DNA of 64,000 bases, taken from assembly GCA_002506665.1 (NCBI GenBank), contig DAXZ01000060.1, positions 5,865 through 69,864 of the forward strand, read 5' to 3'. Numbering within the stretch: the first letter of the stretch is position 1; every line of letters starts with the position of its first letter. Made by a program: the position numbers and the translations under genes. This DNA is from Nitrosopumilus sp. UBA526. Its GTDB lineage: Archaea > Thermoproteota > Nitrososphaeria > Nitrososphaerales > Nitrosopumilaceae. The notes beneath the pieces are model-generated. The model did no database searches. It worked only from the letters and a program-made list of their open reading frames with translations, and was not told the origin of the DNA. Shown here in pieces: positions 43,081 to 51,751 of this stretch.

Positions 43081-43674
43081 TTAAATCTTTTCTTTATTCA
43101 TGAAATTGAGAAATTTTTGATGAAGTTCAGGCATCTCTTTGTGTAACCACTCGTATATCTCTCCAAACGCTCTGGCCTCATCAATGATATATTTCTCAAT
43201 ATCCGCAAACCGCTTTTCCCTATACCACAAGGGAATTGGGGTGCCATCGTGCTCCTTGCCAGTCATCTTGTCTAGACCGGAGCCACGAAACTCTCCCTTG
43301 TTCATTAAAACAAAAATATTTTGCAAATCTATACACGGCCTATACAGTACATTGATTGGGAACTTTGAGTATTTCGTGGATTTTTCCAAGAGAAACTTGT
43401 ACTCAAATGACAAGTTAACGCCTACTGGAATAAAATCAAAGGAAGATGAATTGACTATGGGGGTATCCATGATAAATTTCTGAAGCATCTCTGATTCTCC
43501 CAACTCCCATTCTTTTAGGATGTGGAGATCTCCCCGTGGCCTTCCTGTTCCTCGTTCTAATTCTTGGTATTGAATTGTAATTATCTTGTCCTCTACCTCG
43601 TCAAGTCCAGTTGTTTCAATGTCAAGATAATATGATGCTATGTTTGTGTATATCTTTGGAAAGTATTTTAATTT
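43081..43674 (-). CDS. YprB-like DEDD 3'-5' exonuclease, start codon unclear
   Basis: The first ordinary start (TTG 43503) gives only 140 residues and omits the catalytic motif. The frame is open up to a TAA at 43675-43677 and the added residues contain SYYLDIETTGLDEVEDKI, a clear exonuclease motif I; PCIDLQNIF and YIIDEARAFGEIYEWL are further conserved acidic segments. No ATG, GTG or TTG lies in the added part. The likely start is the TTA codon at 43669-43671, about 24 nt after a TATA-like box, perhaps a changed TTG. About 196 residues if so. Confidence 0.7.
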   Translation of the reverse strand, partial: KLKYFPKIYTNIASYYLDIETTGLDEVEDKIITIQYQELERGTGRPRGDLHILKEWELGESEMLQKFIMDTPIVNSSSFDFIPVGVNLSFEYKFLLEKSTKYSKFPINVLYRPCIDLQNIFVLMNKGEFRGSGLDKMTGKEHDGTPIPLWYREKRFADIEKYIIDEARAFGEIYEWLHKEMPELHQKFLNFMNKEKI

Positions 43675-43690
43675 TTACACCCAAGATCTC

Positions 43691-43698
43691 TTAAATTC
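43691..43698. promoter_or_regulatory. palindromic TATA element shared by two divergent genes
   Basis: TTAAATT(C) reads as a TATA-like box on both strands. It is 25 nt before the ATG at 43719 (plus) and about 24 nt before the presumed exonuclease start (minus). Confidence 0.4.
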
Positions 43699-43718
43699 TA
43701 GTGTATCTTGATATATTT

Positions 43719-43979
43719 ATGAGGATTAAGAGCCTTCAAAATAATCCAAACTGGAGGCCGTCACTAGGCGACAAGCTAGACAAGGTTCATTTTAGAAACG
43801 GTCACTTGCATGCAGAATGTGATCCTGTTACTGGAAAATGCTCTATCCATTATGACAAACATGATCCTTACGAGTCCCTCACAGAACTATCTAGACATCT
43901 ATGGAAAAGTAATCTAGGAAAGGTTCTGATTATAGGTGGAGCTATTGCACTAGGTCTTGCTGTTCTAAAGAGCCGTTAG
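43719..43979 (+). CDS. small single-pass membrane protein
   Basis: 86 residues from ATG 43719: a His/Cys-containing soluble part (VHFRNGHLHAECDPVTGKCS near 25-45), then a C-terminal helix (VLIIGGAIALGLAVL), suggesting a tail-anchored protein. The ATG is placed by the TATA element; an upstream in-frame codon at 43701 is less likely. Function unknown. The 250 bases downstream hold nothing I can name. Confidence 0.6.
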   Translation: MRIKSLQNNPNWRPSLGDKLDKVHFRNGHLHAECDPVTGKCSIHYDKHDPYESLTELSRHLWKSNLGKVLIIGGAIALGLAVLKSR

Positions 43980-44229
43980 TTCTTGACAAATCTATATACA
44001 CTTGCAAGAATTATTCTGGCATACATAACGATGCCGTCTGTGTTGGCAAGAAAAAGGTCAGCAGTCTCATAATGACAGTTCCCAACGTCACATGTCTGAC
44101 CATTATTGATTCATCACTGTTTGATACAATTCCAAATATGTCCTAATCTTGGGGTGAGATAATTACGACATAACAAATCTCGAAAAATCTTCAAAACCTT
44201 TAAATCCTTATTGCCAAGAAACCCAATCG

Positions 44230-44820
44230 TTGACACTCGTTACAAAGTCAATTGATATAAAGACACCAGTAGATAGCGTCTTTACCTATTTTGCAAGACC
44301 AGAACATATCTCTGATCAGATGAAAAATGATACAGTAGGCATGACAATCGTTCCTATGGATATCAAAGAAGGAATGGGTGTTGGTACAACCTTTCGAGTT
44401 ATCGGTGACTTTGGCGGTAAACGCCTAGAGTGGGACTGTGAAACGACTGAATTTGTCAAAAACCAGTTAATAGCTGCCAAACAGATTGAGGGACCATTCA
44501 AGCACTGGCAGATTACCAACAAGTTTGAGGCATTGGGAGATAATCTTACCAGAGTAACAATGTCAGTGACCTATGCGATGCCATTTGGTCCTCTAGGTGC
44601 AATTCTGGACAAGGCAAAGTTTGCAAAATCTGCTGAAAAAGGAATGGAGACTGCTCTTTATAATGTCAGGGGACTGTTGGAAGGAAACGGCTCAATCCCG
44701 GTATACATCACACTTGATGCATATCAAAAACTCTTGGCAGAAAAGAAAAAGATGAACGATGTTCCAGTCTCAACTGCACTTACGGCAATCATTGAAAAAT
44801 ACAATGAGATCAAAGCTTAA
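44230..44820 (+). CDS. SRPBCC (START-like) ligand-binding protein
   Basis: 196 residues. Residues about 1-145 follow the polyketide-cyclase/CoxG-type fold: VTKSIDIKTPVDSVFTYFARPEHI, RVIGDFGGKRLEWDCETTEF, NKFEALGDNLTRVTMSVTY. A helical C-terminal addition (about 155-196) is not part of the fold. Start TTG, 27 nt after TTTAAAT. Such proteins bind hydrophobic ligands; the ligand is unknown. Confidence 0.8.
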   Translation: MTLVTKSIDIKTPVDSVFTYFARPEHISDQMKNDTVGMTIVPMDIKEGMGVGTTFRVIGDFGGKRLEWDCETTEFVKNQLIAAKQIEGPFKHWQITNKFEALGDNLTRVTMSVTYAMPFGPLGAILDKAKFAKSAEKGMETALYNVRGLLEGNGSIPVYITLDAYQKLLAEKKKMNDVPVSTALTAIIEKYNEIKA

Positions 44821-44855
44821 GATTAATAATAACTCTAATCCTTGTTGATTTTAGT

Positions 44856-44929
44856 GGGTCTATGGCGCAGCCAGGTAGCGCACCGGACTCTTAATCCGGT
44901 TGTCAAGGGTCCGAATCCCTTTAGACCCG
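44856..44929 (+). tRNA. tRNA-Lys (CUU)
   Basis: 74-nt cloverleaf without intron: acceptor GGGTCTA/TAGACCC, discriminator G, anticodon stem CCGGA/TCCGG with loop CTCTTAA (anticodon CTT at 44890-44892) and T-loop TCCGAAT. T-rich sequence right after (CTTATTTTTG) fits a terminator. Confidence 0.97.
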
Positions 44930-45010
44930 CCTTATTTTTGATATATCTAAAGGACACACTGCAAGCAGATTCATAACTCGAATTGATCTCAAAATGCAAA
45001 GAATAAAAAT

Positions 45011-45694
45011 ATGATCAATTCACAATATGTGATGTCCATAACTCCAAGTGAGTGCTTTGTTGAATTATTCAGTTTTGATGATCTGGCAAGATATGCATGT
45101 GCATTTCAAGACTATCCAAAGAGGGTATATTCCCAAGAACTAGATGGTTCCAGAGTTGTATCCACTAGCATTACTCTGGCAAATACCCTGCTGATCTTTT
45201 ATGCCCCGATGCCAAAATCAGGCAGATATGTCTCATATCAGGTTACTGCAGGCAAGGAGGTCTGCGATATCGTCGAATCTACAAAGACCAATTCCCACTA
45301 TGCGCCAATTATACACATGGAATCTGGGATCTCTTCATTATCTACGAAATCAACAAATATTGCAGATCAATTTCATCCAATCAGGGTCAAAGACCTAGGC
45401 AGCTTGGCACGGTTAACATATGATCCCGAGTTTCCAGACGAACAAAACATTGCGCTCTATGTATTGCCACACAAAAAGTCTTGGGTAATGGGCTACATTA
45501 CATCCCTTGAGATGGATCAAACATACTATAATTTCAACTATATCGAGCTAGACTCTGAACCTGCAAAACACTTTGTAAAATACCAAGGCAACCAGGGGGA
45601 GGATCCGGTGTTCTCTGATACCTTTGATCATGGATATTCTTATCTACCAATCATCAAAATAAAGTCCGGGCATTCAATCTTTGGACTAGTTTAA
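45011..45694 (+). CDS. protein of unknown function
   Basis: 227 residues (an internal Met gives MSITPSECF). The sequence looks like a mixed or beta-rich soluble protein (SITLANTLLIFYAPM, NIALYVLPHKKSWVMGYITS). No signal peptide, membrane helix or catalytic motif is seen. It overlaps the end of the next, opposite gene by 4 bases. Confidence 0.6.
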   Translation: MINSQYVMSITPSECFVELFSFDDLARYACAFQDYPKRVYSQELDGSRVVSTSITLANTLLIFYAPMPKSGRYVSYQVTAGKEVCDIVESTKTNSHYAPIIHMESGISSLSTKSTNIADQFHPIRVKDLGSLARLTYDPEFPDEQNIALYVLPHKKSWVMGYITSLEMDQTYYNFNYIELDSEPAKHFVKYQGNQGEDPVFSDTFDHGYSYLPIIKIKSGHSIFGLV

Positions 45695-46368
45695 ACTCGG
45701 GTCAGCTGACCGATCATTTTTCTTGACTCCTCAACTAGTCGTTTTAGTACTGGGATGTAAACTTCGGCCGCACGTGCTATCTCTATATCCTCATGATCTT
45801 CTACACCCAAACACGCTGATGCGACTATCTGCTCTTTTGTTATCTTGGGCTCTGCTTTTTTATCCCTCTTTTGATTTATGACTTGTAAAAATACTGGCAG
45901 CTGTCTCTTAATCTCAACGTATAACTCGTCTCGTGATCGCAGTTTTCCATGTCTCAAATTTATCCCAAGCTGCTGCTTCATATCTCCCTCGTATCCATCC
46001 AAAGCTCTAATCATAATCTTGATCTCAGACAACCTGCCAAATTTGTTCTGATAGTGACGTATCTGACTCACAAAGTTCGGATACAGGCTTTGGTGCTCCT
46101 TTGCATATGTTATCGAGTACCATTCTGAAAACTCTATTGCCTTTTTGTCGTCTTTTGCCTTTGCCTTTTTGTAAAAACCCTGCTCTGAAATCTCAGACAC
46201 AAACAAACCAAAATCTCTGTCTGCCTCCTCAAAGATTCCTACAACTATGTTATTTACCAAAGTGAGATACTCGGCAAAAAAATATCCGACATAGTATGGC
46301 TCGGGGTCATACTGTCTTATCTGCTTTACACAAGCCTCACACCTTGTTATTAACTCCTCAATGTTCAT
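45691..46368 (-). CDS. helical protein of unknown function
   Basis: 225 residues, mainly helical, with CEACVKQIRQYDPEPYYVGYF at the N-terminus and a KDDKKAIEFSEWYSITYAKE segment near 73. Two N-terminal cysteines (CEAC) could bind metal. No family recognised. Lies 9 bases after the next minus-strand gene (46378-46746), so these are probably cotranscribed. Confidence 0.65.
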   Translation of the reverse strand: MNIEELITRCEACVKQIRQYDPEPYYVGYFFAEYLTLVNNIVVGIFEEADRDFGLFVSEISEQGFYKKAKAKDDKKAIEFSEWYSITYAKEHQSLYPNFVSQIRHYQNKFGRLSEIKIMIRALDGYEGDMKQQLGINLRHGKLRSRDELYVEIKRQLPVFLQVINQKRDKKAEPKITKEQIVASACLGVEDHEDIEIARAAEVYIPVLKRLVEESRKMIGQLTRV

Positions 46369-46377
46369 CAGGTACTG

Positions 46378-46746
46378 TTACCCGTCTGTAGTATATTTTG
46401 AGTGTGCTTTCAAGCTAGATGCCAGTTTTTTGAAAATCTCATTTACACTGACATCTACTAGATTTATTGTGGCATTCTCTTTTACAATCTGTTTTTCAAA
46501 CGTTGCTTTAATTGCAAATGACACTGATGACCAATGCAAGGTTCCCTCCAGCTGTTCTTGAACAGTAGAATTAGTCGTAGGAAAGTTTGCAGGGGAGAAC
46601 ACAATCCCGTTTGTCCACTGCATTGTAGGAATTCCTCCTCCGGATGATCTTGTACTAAACGCTATCTGTTTAACCCAGTCCTCAAACTTGTATTCAATTA
46701 CTTCATGAATAACTAGTCTCTTCCATGGTTCAATAGAAATCTCCAT
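46378..46746 (-). CDS. protein of unknown function
   Basis: 122 residues, probably a small beta-rich domain (WKRLVIHEVIEYKFEDWV, LEGTLHWSSVSFAIKATF) with a helical end (VNEIFKKLASSLKAHSKY). No known motif. First gene of a two-gene minus-strand unit with 45691-46368. Confidence 0.6.
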   Translation of the reverse strand: MEISIEPWKRLVIHEVIEYKFEDWVKQIAFSTRSSGGGIPTMQWTNGIVFSPANFPTTNSTVQEQLEGTLHWSSVSFAIKATFEKQIVKENATINLVDVSVNEIFKKLASSLKAHSKYTTDG

Positions 46747-46792
46747 CTATTCATATTGCTATTATACTAATAATAATCCTGCCTTTGAGCAA

Positions 46793-47251
46793 TCACATCT
46801 GTCCTGATTGCCACGCTTGGTTGAACTTCTTGAGAGCTTCTTGATATGCCTTGATGGAGTCATCTCCAGATGTCTTGAGAAATTTTTCCCACTGACTATT
46901 GAACTTCTTTATAGATTCAATGTTGGTCTCTTTGAAGATATCTTCTATCATCCTTGTCTGTTGTTTGACATATTCTGGACCAATCTCTTCCCAGGTGTTC
47001 TCCCAACTCGAACTGACCTTCTTTAACAACTCTGCATCTGATTCTAGTGCTTTCTGACAGGCATCATGGTAGGCCATCAGGGTCTCATTTGTAGCCTTTT
47101 GCCACTGGGCAAGGGATTGCTTCCAACCACTCAGGGCAGAGTTGTAGTCCTTCCACGCCTTTTCAAATTCTGGTTTTTTCCCAGTCTTGGGAGCTGTCTT
47201 TTTTACAGTCTTTTTTGTAGCCTTTTTCAGAGTTTTTTTCTTGGCTACCAT
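46793..47251 (-). CDS. Lys-rich-tailed helical protein, phasin-like look
   Basis: 152 residues. The first 27 are a Lys/Thr/Ala tail (KKATKKTVKKTAPKTGKK); the rest is helical with evenly spaced Trp and aromatic residues (WKDYNSALSGWKQSLAQW, FNSQWEKFL). The helical part is reminiscent of phasins that coat polyhydroxyalkanoate granules, and the tail of DNA-binding chromatin proteins; neither is established. Single gene with its own promoter region. Confidence 0.55.
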   Translation of the reverse strand: MVAKKKTLKKATKKTVKKTAPKTGKKPEFEKAWKDYNSALSGWKQSLAQWQKATNETLMAYHDACQKALESDAELLKKVSSSWENTWEEIGPEYVKQQTRMIEDIFKETNIESIKKFNSQWEKFLKTSGDDSIKAYQEALKKFNQAWQSGQM

Positions 47252-47324
47252 GCCATAATTTTAAAGATGGTAGGTGTTAAATCTTTCAATAAATTTGAAG
47301 ATAGGGGGAGAGGGTATGGGGGGG

Positions 47325-48158
47325 CTATAGCCACCTCTTCTGATACTTTTCCCTTTCCATCTTAAAGAGGAACTGCTGAGCATATCCTGCAAACGGACCA
47401 AAATACTCTACGATCTCTTCGTGAAGAAGACCATACTGCCTTTTTGTAATAGTCTTGGTATTCACTTTGAACCTGTCTGAATAGTATCTCTCTAGTATCC
47501 TAATCATCCATCTGTCCAACGGAAATGCTTCTAACTTGTCTAGTGAGAACAGCAAGACACAGTCTGCAACCTTGTCTCCCACTCCGGGAATCCTACACAG
47601 CTCATCTTTTGCGTCCTGATAGCTGCACTTTTTTAGATACTCAAAATCTATCCTGTCAAGTGTCATACATGCCGCCTCTCTTATGAATCCGGCACGATAC
47701 CCCACACCGCAGCTCCTAATCTCATCAGTTGATGCATCTGCAAGACTTTGTGGTCTTGGAAACAGGTAAAACTCTTGATCATCGTACTTTGTTTTCTCTC
47801 CAAACTTTTTTGAAATCTTCTCCAAGCTATTCTTTATCTTTTGAATATTCGAGTTTGCCGATACAATAAATGAGACAAGACACTGGAAGGGATCCTGTCT
47901 GAGTATCCTCAAGCCCCGGTACTGCCTTGTTGCTCTTCTTATGGTACTGTCCCTTGAAATAGAATTAATTATCTTCTCAATGTCGTCTCTTCTTCGAAAA
48001 AAGTCTGGCTTGAGATTCTGGTATGATCTTATTCTTCCTGATTCAGTTATCCTCAAAATATCTTGACCGTTTATCCCATACCAGCTGCGGTTCTTCTGCC
48101 AGAGAAACACTTGGCCGCTATTTATAGAATTCTGGACATTTATGGCATCGTCATGCAT
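47325..48158 (-). CDS. ogg: OGG1-like 8-oxoguanine DNA glycosylase/AP lyase
   Basis: 277 residues. It removes 8-oxoguanine from DNA. N-terminal NSINSGQVFLWQ fits the OGG domain; the helix-hairpin-helix LCRIPGVGDKVADCVLLFS near residue 190 carries the catalytic Lys, and AFPLDRWMIRIL near 212 the catalytic Asp, as in OGG1 (GVGxKVADC, VPVDxH). The start overlaps the upstream nuclease stop region by one base. Confidence 0.9.
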   Translation of the reverse strand: MHDDAINVQNSINSGQVFLWQKNRSWYGINGQDILRITESGRIRSYQNLKPDFFRRRDDIEKIINSISRDSTIRRATRQYRGLRILRQDPFQCLVSFIVSANSNIQKIKNSLEKISKKFGEKTKYDDQEFYLFPRPQSLADASTDEIRSCGVGYRAGFIREAACMTLDRIDFEYLKKCSYQDAKDELCRIPGVGDKVADCVLLFSLDKLEAFPLDRWMIRILERYYSDRFKVNTKTITKRQYGLLHEEIVEYFGPFAGYAQQFLFKMEREKYQKRWL

Positions 48159-49423
48159 CAGACTGTTATCTCGTCATTGACTGCCGGTGAGAGTGTCTCT
48201 AAACCAAACCTCTCATGAATCTCTCGGGCAAATATCTCACATGATTCTGAATCCCCATGAACGGTACAGACCTTTGGATTGCCTTTTATCTGCTTTATCA
48301 TCTCAAAGAGCTCGTTCCTGTCAGCGTGTCCTGAGAACTCGAACTGTCTGACTTTGGCAGTCACAGTCAAGTCCTTTCCTCTAGTTGAGACCTTTCCGGT
48401 ATCAAGCAGTTTCTTTCCCGGTGTCCCCTCGCCCTGATACGATACAAGAGCTATGCCGTTTTTGCTATCAAAGGACAGCTGTTGCAGATAGTATATCGCA
48501 TTGCCTCCTACTAACATTCCGGCAGGTGATATCACAACACAGGGCTCCTCTATTGCCCGCTTTCTCTCCGAGTGCTCTCTTACTGCAGTTGCACTCTTGA
48601 TTGCCTCAGAAAAGACTTTGGGGTCTCGCAGATATTCTGGGTGTCTGAACATTATCTCATTTACCTTTAGTGCCATTCCGTCCATTATTATTCTGTGTTT
48701 AAAGTTTGAATTTCTCAAGACACATGCAATCTCCTGCGAGCGTTCAACTGAAAATGATGGGATAAACAAAACTCCCTTTCTGTCCATCACCTCATTTGCA
48801 AACTCTATCAGATCTGATTCTGTCTCTCTTCTTGGCCTCTGTTCTGTCTTGGCATATGTACTCTCAGTAATCAGCAAATCTATCTCACCTATATCCAAGT
48901 CCATCTCCCGAAGCATTCTTGAGCCGTTAGTCTTTATGTCCCCGGTATAGAAGAGGCGCTTTTTCTCTGACTCTACTAGTATGGTACTTCCGCCAATCAC
49001 ATGTCCTGACTCTCTTAGCTCAAATGTTGCGCCTCCCTTGGTAATCTTTTGTTTGAATCCAATCTCTTTGGCATTTCTCATCATGTTATTTACTTCCGGC
49101 AGATCAAATGGGTGGGCATACTTTTCAATCTTTAGCATGTCCTCAATCAATAATTTTGAGAGATCAAATGTAGGGGGGGTTGCATAGACATCCGTATTAC
49201 CACTTACAAACAGGGATGGAACGTTTCCAGAATGGTCTAGGTGGGCATGTGTAATTATGACAGCATCCAGATCCTTTGGTTTTACATGGATTGGGTACTG
49301 CGGAGGTGTGCCCCTCTTTCCAAACATCACCCCATAATCCAGCAACAGTTTTGTTCCGTTACAATCGACTAAAAATCCTGATCTGCCTACCTCGTTTGCT
49401 GCACCCAAAACTTTGACATTCAA
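48158..49423 (-). CDS. beta-CASP metallo-beta-lactamase ribonuclease (aCPSF2-like)
   Basis: 421 residues. MBL zinc motif TGDIK, ITHAHLDHSGN near 58, SGHVIGGST near 140; beta-CASP motifs FIPSFSVERSQE near 228, ISPAGMLVGG near 305 and FSGHADRNEL near 368. There is no N-terminal KH domain, so this is the aCPSF2 type rather than aCPSF1. It probably processes or degrades RNA 3' or 5' ends. Upstream of ogg, coupled. Confidence 0.9.
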   Translation of the reverse strand: MNVKVLGAANEVGRSGFLVDCNGTKLLLDYGVMFGKRGTPPQYPIHVKPKDLDAVIITHAHLDHSGNVPSLFVSGNTDVYATPPTFDLSKLLIEDMLKIEKYAHPFDLPEVNNMMRNAKEIGFKQKITKGGATFELRESGHVIGGSTILVESEKKRLFYTGDIKTNGSRMLREMDLDIGEIDLLITESTYAKTEQRPRRETESDLIEFANEVMDRKGVLFIPSFSVERSQEIACVLRNSNFKHRIIMDGMALKVNEIMFRHPEYLRDPKVFSEAIKSATAVREHSERKRAIEEPCVVISPAGMLVGGNAIYYLQQLSFDSKNGIALVSYQGEGTPGKKLLDTGKVSTRGKDLTVTAKVRQFEFSGHADRNELFEMIKQIKGNPKVCTVHGDSESCEIFAREIHERFGLETLSPAVNDEITV

Positions 49424-49527
49424 GAATTAAATTGGCATTTAATCCAACGTTAAAACCTTTTCAAGCCATTATATCCGTTATAGAATCTACAAAAGCTTTA
49501 ATTAGCGCAAGCTAAGATTCCATCTTT

Positions 49528-49740
49528 ATGGGAAGAAGCTACCAAGAATGGTTAGGACAGCAGGATCAGGCAGTAGTCGCCAAGACCCGTGCCGGTGATG
49601 AGGCTAACAAACCACTCCTAAACCAAATTAACTGGATTTGGGTTAATAATCTGATGAATAAGAAAGCAGATCTCAATCCTTCTTCAGCAGAACTACTTGA
49701 CTGGGTTACATCTGGTCAGATAGATGCAATGAGAAAATAA
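49528..49740 (+). CDS. small conserved-looking protein of unknown function
   Basis: 70 residues (MGRSYQEWLGQQDQAVVAKT start; three Trp in the middle; helix end SGQIDAMRK). A TTTAATTA box at about 49497-49503 is 27 nt before the ATG. No motif recognised. Codon use and promoter suggest a well-expressed gene. Confidence 0.65.
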   Translation: MGRSYQEWLGQQDQAVVAKTRAGDEANKPLLNQINWIWVNNLMNKKADLNPSSAELLDWVTSGQIDAMRK

Positions 49741-49833
49741 ACGTGCACAACACGACATCTTTTTGTTTTTTAAATTTCATGACTTGGATTCTGTGCGCAG
49801 TCTTTCATAACAGGGTTATGAATTTCGATCATG

Positions 49834-49841
49834 GTTTAAAT
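49834..49841 (+). promoter_or_regulatory. TATA box of the ferredoxin gene
   Basis: TTTAAATA is centred 30 nt before ATG 49868, a strong match to the archaeal TATA consensus. Confidence 0.6.
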
Positions 49842-49867
49842 AGTTACAAAGTAGTATTATCTTTGTA

Positions 49868-50170
49868 ATGCCAATAGCAATACTTCCAGACATCGATGAA
49901 CAGAGATGTATCGGATGCGCACTATGTGTGGAGATCTGTACAACTCTTGGTCCTGATGTCCTTAGAGTAAAACCTGTTGAAGGCTGGAAGAGAGGAAAGG
50001 CATTTGTCTTTTACCCAGAAAGATGTATCTCTGATGGTGCATGCATAGGTGTATGTCCAACAAAGTCAATCTTTTGGATGAGACCAATGAACTACACTGC
50101 TGGACAACCAGTACCTCTTCACAAGAACGGTGTCTTCATCAAAGGCTGGGCCGAAGACGCTGCACTTTAA
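49868..50170 (+). CDS. ferredoxin, seven-cysteine dicluster type
   Basis: 100 residues. Cluster motif one is CIGCALCVEIC near residue 15 and motif two is CISDGACIGVCP near 56, the latter with only three Cys. Seven cysteines suggest one [4Fe-4S] and one [3Fe-4S] cluster, or a 4Fe cluster with another ligand, as in archaeal zinc-free 7Fe ferredoxins. A soluble electron carrier. The C-terminal 30 residues extend past the fold. Confidence 0.85.
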   Translation: MPIAILPDIDEQRCIGCALCVEICTTLGPDVLRVKPVEGWKRGKAFVFYPERCISDGACIGVCPTKSIFWMRPMNYTAGQPVPLHKNGVFIKGWAEDAAL

Positions 50171-50189
50171 GCTAGTCTTTAGCACAATC

Positions 50190-50207
50190 TCTTTTTTCTT
50201 ATATTTT
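50190..50207 (+). terminator. T-rich terminator between convergent genes
   Basis: CTTTTTTCTTATATTTTTAA follows the ferredoxin stop by about 20 bases; it overlaps the end of the opposing tgtA gene. Archaeal RNA polymerase stops at T-runs. Confidence 0.45.
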
Positions 50208-51734
50208 TAATTTCAAGGATCTCTTCTTGATACCACTTGGCAGTCTCTTTACAAAATGTTTGAGGAACATGTCCTGCTTGTCATAGTGTATCTCTGAGAA
50301 TTTGTTGTTTGAAACAAAGTCATCCCAGGTCTTTGCAAAGACAGAAAATTCGTCTGGCCTAAAATCTATTCTGGAAATCTCAAGGTGCGCAGCAGGAAAC
50401 AGATCTGAAATTTCAATTGGAATCAGTCCTAGCTGGGGATTGTACTGGCATACCTGAAATGACTCAAAGTCCTTTAAGCTATTTTTTAGTCTAGCGTATT
50501 GATCAGACAGATACCCCGGCCTGGTATGGGACTCTTTTGTGATTATCAGCTTTTTCTTCTTTGACTTGAATCGCCTGACTATTTTGTGAAATGACTGAAC
50601 CTCCGGCCTGTATTGATCCTCACTACCAAACAAAAAGACCGCCCTCTCTTTGAACCGCGGTGTGCCGGGTCTTAAAAATTCATGATTCCCCGTCATTACC
50701 TCTATAATCTCAAAGAGTTTTGGATGGGCTCTTGCCTTCTTTATCACATACTCCCACAGCCTTCCTTCGTGTATTGCCTGCTTTACTCTGTCAACTTCTA
50801 GTTTGATTGCATACAGGTTATGAACTGCCAGATGGTTTGTCCTCTTGTCAGACTCTATCTCGCAGAGCTCATCGGGGGTAAACTCTGAGCATATCTTACA
50901 ATTGCACGGAAATACCTTGATATCTGATAAATGTCGTGTACCGTCATCTGTTATGTATCTCTGCTGTTTGGCATATAGCATATATGATGCCGAATCAAAT
51001 GTGTCACACCCTAGAGCCACTGCAAGTGGTATCGTTAGGGGGTGCCCTGCACCAAAGAGATGCAGTGGTATGGAATGTGGCATCTGTCTCTTTGCGGCCA
51101 CTATCATCTGTGCTAGCAGTCTGTACTCGTATGACTCCATAAACTCAACTGGGCTTCCAAGTGCTAGCATCTCAAAGCCCATATCTACAAGACCCTTTGT
51201 GGACTTTGCAACAAGATCAAAGTGCTCTCCTCCCTGAATCGGACCAATCCAAATTTGACCATTGATTTTTCTATCATCAAACGCCTGTCTTGAGACTCGC
51301 AGGGTATGATTGACATAGTTTCTTGCCTTCTTGATTGGCATCTTGTATCCTGTAGGCCTGTCAAGTGGAATTGCAAAGTCAGCAAGTATCCCCCTCTCAA
51401 AGTCAGCCATCTCTGAAGGCTGTACCTCTACATCCCCGTACTCTAGTACCTGGTATCCACCAGAATCAGTCATTACTGCTCCGTCAAAATTGATTATCTT
51501 GTGAATTCCCCGCTTGACTGCATCACTGCCATAGTTGTTTCTTGTAATGTATGCATTGGTAATCACCATGTCAAAACCCATCTTCCTAATCTCTCCGGGG
51601 GGTACTGTCTGTCTTACGGGATGAATGACGGGAACAAATGCTGGCGTCTCAATTATTCCATGGTTTGTATGTAGAGCGCCAATTCTTCCTGCAAGGTCAG
51701 TCTTTGATATCTCAAACAAGCAATTAGGCAACAT
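50199..51734 (-). CDS. tgtA: archaeal tRNA-guanine(15) transglycosylase, without C-terminal PUA
   Basis: ArcTGT swaps G15 for preQ0, the first step to archaeosine. The 511 residues have the catalytic barrel (PAFVPVIHPVRQTVPPGE near 32, VMTDSGGYQVLEYG near 90 with nucleophile Asp, zinc site PCNCKICSEF near 275) and the following C1-C2 domains. It stops at about the point where the C3 PUA domain of full-length (about 580 residue) enzymes begins. The PUA may be supplied by the separate protein at 28067. Confidence 0.9.
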   Translation of the reverse strand: MLPNCLFEISKTDLAGRIGALHTNHGIIETPAFVPVIHPVRQTVPPGEIRKMGFDMVITNAYITRNNYGSDAVKRGIHKIINFDGAVMTDSGGYQVLEYGDVEVQPSEMADFERGILADFAIPLDRPTGYKMPIKKARNYVNHTLRVSRQAFDDRKINGQIWIGPIQGGEHFDLVAKSTKGLVDMGFEMLALGSPVEFMESYEYRLLAQMIVAAKRQMPHSIPLHLFGAGHPLTIPLAVALGCDTFDSASYMLYAKQQRYITDDGTRHLSDIKVFPCNCKICSEFTPDELCEIESDKRTNHLAVHNLYAIKLEVDRVKQAIHEGRLWEYVIKKARAHPKLFEIIEVMTGNHEFLRPGTPRFKERAVFLFGSEDQYRPEVQSFHKIVRRFKSKKKKLIITKESHTRPGYLSDQYARLKNSLKDFESFQVCQYNPQLGLIPIEISDLFPAAHLEISRIDFRPDEFSVFAKTWDDFVSNNKFSEIHYDKQDMFLKHFVKRLPSGIKKRSLKLKI

Positions 51735-51751
51735 ACAGAGGCGTTATTTAA

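Noticed and set aside
43980..44229. Small RNA or small gene in the 250-base gap
   Set aside because: A TATA-like CTATATACAC is present but I see no stable fold and only very short frames; not enough to call.
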